From the NCBI GenBank assembly GCA_964364145.1, contig CAYILC010000010.1:1-18164 (forward strand): a stretch of DNA of 18,164 bases, written 5' to 3'. This document shows positions 12,507-18,164 of this stretch, piece after piece; within the stretch, counting starts at the first letter, position 1; each line of letters opens with the position of its first letter. The DNA is from CAYILC01 sp964364145. GTDB taxonomy: Bacteria > Patescibacteriota > Microgenomatia > UBA1400 > UBA12028. A program made the translations under genes and the position numbers. The notes beneath the pieces are model-generated. The model searched no databases and was not told the DNA's origin. It was given only the letters and a program-made list of their open reading frames with translations.

Positions 12507-13039
12507 TTGCATTAACATTGCTCGCACAAATTACGAACAAAGCGCTTCCTAGCGCGCTTCAAGATGCGTCTTCTCCCGCTGAAGCCGGTGCGGGTCTTGG
12601 AAAGTATATTGGTGTTCTATGGCAAACAGCCTTGGTTATGGGTGGAATAGCTGTGGTTGCATACATGATCATGGGTGGTCTCACATGGATCATGGCCGGC
12701 GGCGACAAAGGAAAAGTTGAGCAAGCCAAAGAGCGTATCACCCAAAGCTTGATTGGATTGGCAGTGTTGTTCTCTGTTGCAGCAATCAGCGTATTCTTTA
12801 GCACCGCATTTGGCCTTGATTTGCTCGCGCCTGATTTTAACAGCGTTACGAATACCGGAGGAGGTGGGGGTGGATTTGGAGGAGGGGGCGGAACAGGTAC
12901 AAGAAATGGATGCACTCCAAAAGATGAAAGTCCGTATACAAATGCTAATGGGGAATATGGTAACTGTGGAGTTGACAAACCCGTGCTAATGAAATGTAGT
13001 GACGATGGCACACGTTGGCAATTCGTGAGGTGTTTATAA
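12503..13039 (+). CDS. T4SS_pilin-like protein with poly-Gly hinge and Cys-containing C-terminal domain
   Basis: From ATG 12503 (ATGA overlap with the previous gene) the product has 178 residues. It starts MIALTLLAQI. Helix 1 is about 43-64, the loop is AGGDKGKVEQAKE (65-77), and helix 2 is about 82-105. An 11-Gly, one-Phe linker (119-130) follows, then a small domain with four cysteines (137, 155, 165, 177) containing MKCSDDGTRWQFVRCL. The extra domain probably sits outside the membrane, held by two disulfides, and could be an adhesive or capping element; that is inference from layout. The earlier in-frame ATG at 12488 lies inside the previous gene and was rejected. Confidence 0.8.
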   Translation: MIALTLLAQITNKALPSALQDASSPAEAGAGLGKYIGVLWQTALVMGGIAVVAYMIMGGLTWIMAGGDKGKVEQAKERITQSLIGLAVLFSVAAISVFFSTAFGLDLLAPDFNSVTNTGGGGGGFGGGGGTGTRNGCTPKDESPYTNANGEYGNCGVDKPVLMKCSDDGTRWQFVRCL

Positions 13040-13056
13040 CAAATTAGAAGGATTTT

Positions 13057-13371
13057 ATGCTTACACTTCTCGCGCAAAAAGTAGATATTCGAGGAAATCT
13101 TGGGCCAAACATGCAGTTTGATGCTGGTGCGTTAGTTGGTCGATTTGCCGGTGTTGGATTGCTTATTGCCGCGCTAGCAACATTTGGGTACATTCTTTTG
13201 GGAGGCATACATTGGGTACTCGCCGCGGGGGATAAAGGCAAGATCGAAACCGCGAGGTCAATGATCACACAAGGGCTTATCGGAATTACCATAACAGCCG
13301 GCGCCTTTGCGCTTTTTGGAGTAGTGAATTACTTTTTTGGGCTTGGGATCAATATTACTGGCATTAATTAA
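13057..13371 (+). CDS. T4SS_pilin-like protein, short N-terminus
   Basis: This 104-residue protein starts MLTLLAQKVD. AAGGA-type sequence (AGAAGGA) stands four bases before the ATG, and an in-frame TAG lies nine bases upstream of it, so the short N-terminus is real. Helix 1 is about 32-55, the loop is AAGDKGKIETARS (56-68), and helix 2 is about 72-95, ending GINITGIN. It is the close neighbour and likely paralogue of the pilin at 13478 (same MLTLLAQ start and G-D-K-G-K loop) but lacks that gene's strong expression signals. Confidence 0.83.
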   Translation: MLTLLAQKVDIRGNLGPNMQFDAGALVGRFAGVGLLIAALATFGYILLGGIHWVLAAGDKGKIETARSMITQGLIGITITAGAFALFGVVNYFFGLGINITGIN

Positions 13372-13399
13372 CAACGTAAAACGCAAGACAAACCCTTGC

Positions 13400-13428
13400 T
13401 TGATCTCGATGATAATAAGCGGTAGAAT
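13400..13428 (+). promoter_or_regulatory. sigma-70 promoter of the putative major pilin
   Basis: TTGATC (13400-13405), a 17-base spacer and TAGAAT (13423-13428) form a good sigma-70 promoter. Transcription would start near 13435, leaving a leader of about 43 bases. This contrasts with the start-proximal -10 boxes of other genes here. The promoter lies in the longest gap of the window (13372-13477). Confidence 0.65.
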
Positions 13429-13466
13429 ATATACAGGTACTGAAAAGTCCCTGAAAAATTAAAGTA

Positions 13467-13474
13467 TAAGGAGG
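13467..13474 (+). promoter_or_regulatory. perfect Shine-Dalgarno of the putative major pilin
   Basis: TAAGGAGG is fully complementary to the usual 16S rRNA 3' end and stands three bases before the ATG at 13478. It is the strongest ribosome binding site in the window; most other genes here have weak sites, none, or depend on coupling. Confidence 0.8.
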
Positions 13475-13477
13475 AAA

Positions 13478-13816
13478 ATGTTGACGCTTCTTGCACAAAA
13501 CAGACCACCGATCACCCTGAATCCTCAGGCAAACGGATTTAAGATTACCGATATCGGTCTTTTATTTTCCCGCGTATTGAACGTGGCATTGTTGGTTTCA
13601 GCAATCTTGGTATTCGCATATCTCGTGCTCGGCGGTGTGGAGTGGATCACCTCTGGTGGCGACAAAGGAAAAACCGAGGGAGCGCGCAATAAGATCACCG
13701 CGGCTTTGGTCGGCTTGGCGATCGTTGCGGCATCCTATGCGCTGATGCAGGTTGTTGCATACTTCTTCGGAATCGATGTGTTCAACATCGGTTCAAACCT
13801 TCCAGCGGCATACTAA
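13478..13816 (+). CDS. T4SS_pilin-like protein, putative major pilin
   Basis: This 112-residue protein starts MLTLLAQNRP. A polar segment (9-27) is followed by helix 1 (about 33-57), the consensus loop TSGGDKGKTEGARN (58-71), and helix 2 (about 75-97), ending GSNLPAAY. It is the only pilin here with its own promoter, a perfect Shine-Dalgarno and an immediate strong terminator, i.e. a separate abundant transcript. Two of three sampled 60-base blocks reach about 60% GC with frequent ATC, GGC and GCG codons, unlike its neighbours, which fits codon optimisation for high expression. I infer that it is the main structural subunit and that the other eight are minor or accessory. Confidence 0.85.
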   Translation: MLTLLAQNRPPITLNPQANGFKITDIGLLFSRVLNVALLVSAILVFAYLVLGGVEWITSGGDKGKTEGARNKITAALVGLAIVAASYALMQVVAYFFGIDVFNIGSNLPAAY

Positions 13817-13837
13817 GCGTTGAATTATTTTGAAATT

Positions 13838-13863
13838 AAAGTCCCGGGAGACCGGGACTTTTT
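13838..13863 (+). terminator. strong intrinsic terminator after the putative major pilin
   Basis: A perfect 10-base stem (AAAGTCCCGG / CCGGGACTTT) with a GAGA tetraloop is followed by T residues. It lies 21 bases after the stop of the gene at 13478-13816 and ends 26 bases before the next ATG, so the next pilin needs its own promoter, which is present. Confidence 0.9.
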
Positions 13864-13874
13864 GGATCAGCTAA

Positions 13875-13883
13875 TGGTACAAT
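13875..13883 (+). promoter_or_regulatory. extended -10 promoter of the last pilin gene
   Basis: TGGTACAAT (13875-13883) is an extended -10 element (TG, G, TACAAT) ending exactly six bases before the ATG at 13890. Lying just after a strong terminator, it is probably the real promoter of this gene and predicts a leaderless mRNA. Confidence 0.65.
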
Positions 13884-13889
13884 CTAGGT

Positions 13890-14324
13890 ATGAAACGAAT
13901 CATTTCGAAAATCTTTTCAACAACGCTTTCTCTCTTTATAATGCTTGCCGTTATTAGTATCGTTTCCCCTCACCCCGTCTTTGCGCAAAACACTACACCT
14001 TGGAGCGGATCATGCGTAGACACCAATAATCCAGATGTTGCGACTATTCAAGGCGTTGAGTGTCTCGTGAGAAATATATTGAATATCGCGGTGACCGCGG
14101 TGGGAATTGCCGCGTTTGTTATGTTTTTGGTTGGTTCATTCCTTTATCTCACTTCCGGAGGAAATCCTAAAGGCACAGAGGCTGGGCAAAAAACGATTAC
14201 TTTTGCCATCATTGGTGTGGTTGTTTCGCTCACCGGCTTTATCGCATTAAACTTTATCACTACTTTCACAGGCGTTGAAACAATTAAAACTTTTACGCTT
14301 GATACGGAAAAACAAACGAACTAA
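13890..14324 (+). CDS. T4SS_pilin-like protein with conventional signal peptide
   Basis: This 144-residue protein has a signal peptide (1-32; basic MKRIISK, hydrophobic core, then PHPVFA before Gln33). A short ectodomain with two cysteines (42 and 58) follows. Helix 1 is about 64-86, the loop is TSGGNPKGTEAGQK (88-101), and helix 2 is about 104-124, with a polar tail. Asn replaces Asp in the loop. Signal-peptidase cleavage after FA would leave mature Gln-Asn, the same residues that follow LLA in the short-N-terminus paralogues. It is expressed separately from the putative major pilin and converges on the giant lytic-transglycosylase gene. Confidence 0.83.
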   Translation: MKRIISKIFSTTLSLFIMLAVISIVSPHPVFAQNTTPWSGSCVDTNNPDVATIQGVECLVRNILNIAVTAVGIAAFVMFLVGSFLYLTSGGNPKGTEAGQKTITFAIIGVVVSLTGFIALNFITTFTGVETIKTFTLDTEKQTN

Positions 14325-14351
14325 CTTAGATTGCTTGGCTGAAAACTCATG

Positions 14352-17300
14352 TTATTGTCTTGGCGTAGCGTATAATTCCAAGAACTCGCAATAGGTGATA
14401 GCTCCAGGGGTTTTGTCATCTCCCATGCCAATTCGCCCTATCTGATCTGAAGTTGGTTGCCCACTACTCAATCCCCCATTCATTGTTGTGATCATGGAAT
14501 ATAAACGATGATAACTAAATGCATTTTTGTCGCATGAGCCGTGGAATCCTTCTCCTACAAGGTTGTACTCTTTCGTACCCCAACCGCTTGCTGAACTTGT
14601 ATGACTCCACCCTTTCACAAAAGCGGCGGCGGCATATATAGAGTCCACAACATTTGCTGGATTTGGAGTACCGCTAGTTCGAGCTCCAGCAATTATTGAA
14701 CTGTAGGCAAATGATTGGCCGGTAAATGCCGCGGAAGCATTCCATGTATTGAGATCCTTTCCTTGTGGACATTTTGCAAGATCTTTTCCAATCAAGGTTG
14801 TGAACTGCATGGGTCCCATAGATCCACATCCGTCAATGCTTGGCGAACATAGCGCAGGAATATATCCATCTGGCGTACTGGCAGCCTGAATTTCAGCTTC
14901 CGAGTATAGATTCATTGCGCCTTCTGCAATCGAGATCCCAGCAAGAACCGACGGTGGAACCTGTGCCCAGTTTGCCGCCTGTGTAATAATAGTATTGAGC
15001 GTTGAAGATTGGGTAAAGCTTTTCACCCCACTCGAGCTTGGTGGACTTGAACCAGGGGTAACAGACACCACGGTTGTTGCGTCAAGACAGCTCGCGCCAG
15101 TGCCAGTGCCGCTACCACTCCCAGCACCATTCCCATTACTACTCCCAGCCCCGGCAACAATCGTTCCCCCACAGTTTCCACCCAACCAATAATCTTCTAA
15201 TCCGCAGTATTTCTCTTGATAATTGGCAAGACCCGGACGTGATAATACGTGAGCCATGATCTCAAAAATACCACGAGCAAGCCAACCGCCAGGCAAGATT
15301 GGCCGATAATCTGCTTTTCCGTCATTATATCCAGGATCCCATGAGTTGAGTTTGGCGGTGATCTCGATATGCTTCATTTCACAAATATTTTCACCTTTTG
15401 AACCTTTACACGCAGGAGTTTTCTTTCGCGCTTCCCATTCCTGAAGTGTTTCTGTTGCATACGGAGGAATTTCATCTACGCTTTTGATCTTTCCATGCCG
15501 ACCAGTTGAGCTCAATGTTGTATCTTCTAAATTAAATATCTGACCATTAATTCGCAAAAAGCGGTTGAACGGCGGCACTTGTTCGTCATAACTCGGAGAG
15601 GCTGGGTCTGCGAGTGCGTCAAAACTTCCAAAAGCATTGCTTTTTTGTTCGGTGATCAAAATCTTGTCTTGTTGTGCGGGTGTTGCAAACAACTTCAACA
15701 TATCAAGTTCTGTTTTCATCAATAGGCCATATTCCTGAGGCAGTAAAAGATATCCGCGAATGTAATACGCGTACTTATCCTCCCGATCGACGGACGGATC
15801 GCGAATAATTGCTTTTAAGTCTGTAATTGAATTTTTTACCGTTCCCCACAAACTTTCTGAACCATCGGTTCCTTTTTCGTCAGGCCATTTTTGTGAAATC
15901 GTCCCCTTCGCCGTCAAATTGTTTGCGCTCTCGCCACGAACAAGTTGTGGCGCAACGTTACATGTAGCCCAATCATCTGGAGGAATGGCCACTTGGGGTT
16001 CATTGCCGCGCGTTGCAGAATCAAGTCCAAGATCTTTTGCTTCGGCATATCCTTCAGATTGTAATTTTTCGGTAAACTCTTTTGCATAAATACCAGCGTT
16101 AATACGATTCCAGATCACTTTGGCAAACGGAAGCATTGCCTTGGTTTCTTCGTTCGCATCAGTTTTCCCTTTTCCGGCATATCCGTTAAACGGATCACAG
16201 AGTGGACAATACACATACCGCTTGTCGTTGTGTGTGTCGTTATAGGTATTCCAGTTTCCGGCTACTGTTGTTCCACGCTCCATTGCAGCGCCAACAGCAG
16301 TTTGTCGGTCGCCTTCCTGTTGAATCAACGCGTCCGTCTTCCATTTAGGCATGAGCGCGCTATAGACCTGAAAATATGGACTGGAAAAGACCCCATCTTG
16401 CTTCCCTTTATAGTCGGTTCCATCTCCCCCTCCTGCAGGATTTACTAAAATCTCTTGATGTCCAGCTCGAGCAAACACGTTTGCTGGCACAAGAAAAGGA
16501 ATGATGTTGAAGGTTACCCTAGAGAAAAGCTCATCAAATGTGCGATAGATTGGATGAAAATACTTTGAAGTGGCTGGTCCAGTCGTACACGTTGTGGAGT
16601 TACCTAAGACTCCCCAGAACGCGTCACAATCCTCTTCTGCTTTCATTTCATCCATTGCCTTTCCACTCAAGCGCTTATACCGTCCGGTACTATAATAAAC
16701 CAGGTATCCAATCTTAAGCGCATTTTTTGTGAGCGGTTGGACTTGGACAAGATCTGTGTTTAACTGCTCATTTTGTTCTTCTGGTGGAAGTGAACAATAC
16801 TCCATGGGATCTAGGATTCCATGCTTGCCGGACTCCTCTCGTGCTTGTCCCAACACCTCGAGATACCGTCTTGTTGTTCCTGCTTTCGTAATAAACTCAT
16901 TGTCCAACGCACACCGACCGGGTTTTTGGATTTCTTTACCATCCGCGGTCATTGCCTGCGGTTCTTTGCATAATACATCCAGCGCCTTTAAGTAGTTCAT
17001 GCTCTGCGCGCAATATTGCTGACCGGACAATATGCGTTTCTCCGGAGATTGAAGAACAACGTCACCGGTTTTTCTTCCCTCTTTTGTGGTAGTTCCAAAA
17101 AATGTTTCAAAACTTTCCGCACGATTATTGTTCTTTTGCTGACCATTCGCGTCAAAGCTTGTTTTTCGATACAACGGGCTCGAAATATTTTGATTGATGA
17201 CGGTGAAATTTCCCTGAATTGGATCGAATAAACAGTTCGGCTCGTTTGTACCCCAACTTGCGTCCAGAACAGAGCTCGTTCCACCAGCTCCTTTACATTC

Positions 17301-18164
17301 AGCCTCTAATGTAGTGAGTTTTTCCAAGATACCGTTCCAATAAATCTCTCTTTTATCGCCATCCACCTGTGCGCCAATCCAAAACTGTGGAGCGCACATC
17401 ATGATGTATCTTGCCGCGCGGCTCTCACCCGCCTGTTTGCCATGTTCCGTGTCGTAGCCAAACTTCACCATATCAGCAAAGATATCTTTGTAGACGTAGA
17501 TTCCTTTTACCTCGCTATCGACATTTTTTGACTCGTCCGAGTATAAAACGGTTGAACCGGCTGAACCGGTAGAAGTAGCACAACTCGACGGATCAATATC
17601 TTTTCCAGAAATATCGTAGATTTTCCCTTCAACCCAGTAGTAGGTGCCAAACACGCCTTTTGTGGAATCGCAATAGTTTGGCAAAAGCGTTGATCCAATC
17701 AAAGTTTGATCCGGCAATGGGTTATTCACATAAAATTGGAGATATTCGGAAAGGGAAGATTTTGGGTTTTGCGGACCGTACTCGGTCACAATAATGTTCG
17801 CATTCAGATTTTTCATTCCACTTTTTACGGTGTTTATTGTTGTGGAAGCATTTGCGGTAGAGGCTTCATACAAATTCATCGCTAAGATTGAAGCCGTCTT
17901 ATACGCAGGAAGCGCTCCCGTAACAAACTCAAGCCAACTATAGTCAAGGTTATATGGGTCAACCGGTGCAGGCGCAACGTCATATTTAAGGCGATTGAGC
18001 AGAGCAAGAAACGGGAAAAGATCACGAGCATATTGTATGCCTGCTTGGTTTACCGTCACACTGGTATCTTTCCATTCGTTCTGAAGGTTGTTTAGTTCAT
18101 TGCCCAACACTACCGTTGGCTTCCCCCCGAAAACATTCCAGTTCACGCCATTGAGTTCTTGTGC
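14352..18164 (-). CDS. giant secreted protein with C-terminal lytic transglycosylase domain (5' end outside window)
   Basis: At least 1270 residues are present; the frame stays open to the window edge. No ATG is in frame near the edge. A GTG at 18146 is possible, but the upstream residues AQELNG look like the junction after a signal peptide, so the true start is probably beyond the window. Numbering below is from 18146. Residues 1-995 form a large Cys-containing region (for example YCPLC at 646-650) with no recognised domain. A Gly/Ser/Thr linker follows (996-1018). Residues about 1048-1264 form an SLT-like lytic transglycosylase domain: VLAGISIAEGAM with the putative catalytic Glu1075, GCGSMGPMQF (1106-1115), and YAAAAFVKGW (1171-1180). 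Such enzymes cut glycan strands and, as VirB1-type proteins, open the wall for secretion machines. It faces the pilin series. Confidence 0.82.
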   Translation of the reverse strand, partial: AQELNGVNWNVFGGKPTVVLGNELNNLQNEWKDTSVTVNQAGIQYARDLFPFLALLNRLKYDVAPAPVDPYNLDYSWLEFVTGALPAYKTASILAMNLYEASTANASTTINTVKSGMKNLNANIIVTEYGPQNPKSSLSEYLQFYVNNPLPDQTLIGSTLLPNYCDSTKGVFGTYYWVEGKIYDISGKDIDPSSCATSTGSAGSTVLYSDESKNVDSEVKGIYVYKDIFADMVKFGYDTEHGKQAGESRAARYIMMCAPQFWIGAQVDGDKREIYWNGILEKLTTLEAECKGAGGTSSVLDASWGTNEPNCLFDPIQGNFTVINQNISSPLYRKTSFDANGQQKNNNRAESFETFFGTTTKEGRKTGDVVLQSPEKRILSGQQYCAQSMNYLKALDVLCKEPQAMTADGKEIQKPGRCALDNEFITKAGTTRRYLEVLGQAREESGKHGILDPMEYCSLPPEEQNEQLNTDLVQVQPLTKNALKIGYLVYYSTGRYKRLSGKAMDEMKAEEDCDAFWGVLGNSTTCTTGPATSKYFHPIYRTFDELFSRVTFNIIPFLVPANVFARAGHQEILVNPAGGGDGTDYKGKQDGVFSSPYFQVYSALMPKWKTDALIQQEGDRQTAVGAAMERGTTVAGNWNTYNDTHNDKRYVYCPLCDPFNGYAGKGKTDANEETKAMLPFAKVIWNRINAGIYAKEFTEKLQSEGYAEAKDLGLDSATRGNEPQVAIPPDDWATCNVAPQLVRGESANNLTAKGTISQKWPDEKGTDGSESLWGTVKNSITDLKAIIRDPSVDREDKYAYYIRGYLLLPQEYGLLMKTELDMLKLFATPAQQDKILITEQKSNAFGSFDALADPASPSYDEQVPPFNRFLRINGQIFNLEDTTLSSTGRHGKIKSVDEIPPYATETLQEWEARKKTPACKGSKGENICEMKHIEITAKLNSWDPGYNDGKADYRPILPGGWLARGIFEIMAHVLSRPGLANYQEKYCGLEDYWLGGNCGGTIVAGAGSSNGNGAGSGSGTGTGASCLDATTVVSVTPGSSPPSSSGVKSFTQSSTLNTIITQAANWAQVPPSVLAGISIAEGAMNLYSEAEIQAASTPDGYIPALCSPSIDGCGSMGPMQFTTLIGKDLAKCPQGKDLNTWNASAAFTGQSFAYSSIIAGARTSGTPNPANVVDSIYAAAAFVKGWSHTSSASGWGTKEYNLVGEGFHGSCDKNAFSYHRLYSMITTMNGGLSSGQPTSDQIGRIGMGDDKTPGAITYCEFLELYATPRQ

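Noticed and set aside
12559..13077. 172-codon antisense frame over the poly-Gly pilin, with a poly-Pro run
   Set aside because: The Pro run is simply the complement of the poly-Gly codons; the sense frame has family motifs and a coupled start.
13383..13399. Hairpin GCAAG/CTTGC as a terminator after the pilin at 13057
   Set aside because: The stem is only five bases and no T tract follows.
18144..18146. GTG at 18146 as the true start of the giant transglycosylase gene
   Set aside because: The frame remains open to the window end and the preceding residues AQELNG look like the region after a signal peptide, so the gene is treated as partial.
105..18164. Recoded UGA (Gracilibacteria/Absconditabacteria code)
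   Set aside because: TGA is the natural stop of several genes and no gene family continues past it.

Overview
The window looks like a chromosomal segment of a Patescibacteria (Candidate Phyla Radiation) bacterium. The grounds are nine small paralogous two-helix pilin-like proteins of the type those genomes carry in series (Pfam T4SS_pilin / TrbC-VirB2-like), very tight gene packing with 1-, 4-, 11- and 20-base overlaps, a PcsB-like coiled coil fused to SpoIID, and a pilN/pilO pair next to the pilins. TGA ends several genes (7939-8226, 9657-10229, 12123-12506) and no gene reads through it, so the standard bacterial code applies and the UGA=Gly lineages are unlikely. Finer taxonomy cannot be read from the sequence.

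Layout. (1) 105-3565, minus strand: a two-helix membrane protein and a membrane-anchored PH-domain protein (coupled), an AT-rich protein-kinase-like gene, and a large secreted SpoIID-type peptidoglycan lytic enzyme. (2) 3633-4695, plus: two pilin-like proteins with conventional signal peptides, the first carrying a Cys-rich ectodomain. (3) 4724-7487, minus: an isoprenoid/lipid-carrier operon, idi - Nudix-like - isopentenyl phosphate kinase - uppS, preceded by a small zinc-ribbon gene (7520-7846). A repeated leader element lies just upstream of both idi and the zinc-ribbon gene. (4) 7939-8485, plus: a DinJ/RelB-YafQ/RelE-type toxin-antitoxin pair behind a perfect consensus sigma-70 promoter. 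(5) 8496-9593, minus: an ECF-type sigma factor and two overlapping small membrane-protein genes. (6) 9657-14324, plus: pilN, pilO, a third bitopic protein in the usual pilP position, then seven pilin paralogues. The one at 13478-13816 has its own promoter, a perfect Shine-Dalgarno and a hairpin terminator. (7) 14352-18164, minus: a giant secreted protein, cut by the window edge, ending in a lytic-transglycosylase domain.

How it may fit together. The region appears to be a cell-envelope locus. Pilin-like subunits and PilN/PilO form an envelope-spanning appendage or secretion machine. Two cell-wall lytic enzymes (SpoIID-type and SLT-type) could open the peptidoglycan for it. The isoprenoid operon supplies undecaprenyl carrier for wall synthesis. 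The divergent sigma-factor operon shares a 63-base intergenic region with pilN and is a candidate regulator. No ATPase (VirB4/PilB/PilT), VirB6-like channel, PilM, PilC or prepilin peptidase lies in the window.

The most notable observations are: an ultra-short conserved N-terminus (Leu-Leu-Ala-Gln type) on six pilins; many -10 boxes only 6-9 bases from the start codon, suggesting leaderless mRNAs; the IPK/Nudix/Idi/UppS gene set, with unusual residues at metal or substrate sites in three of its four enzymes; and the ~1000-residue unrecognised ectodomain in front of the lytic transglycosylase. There is no gene-free stretch above 300 bases; the longest gap is 13372-13477 and holds a promoter and ribosome binding site. 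No rRNA, tRNA, CRISPR array or insertion sequence was seen.
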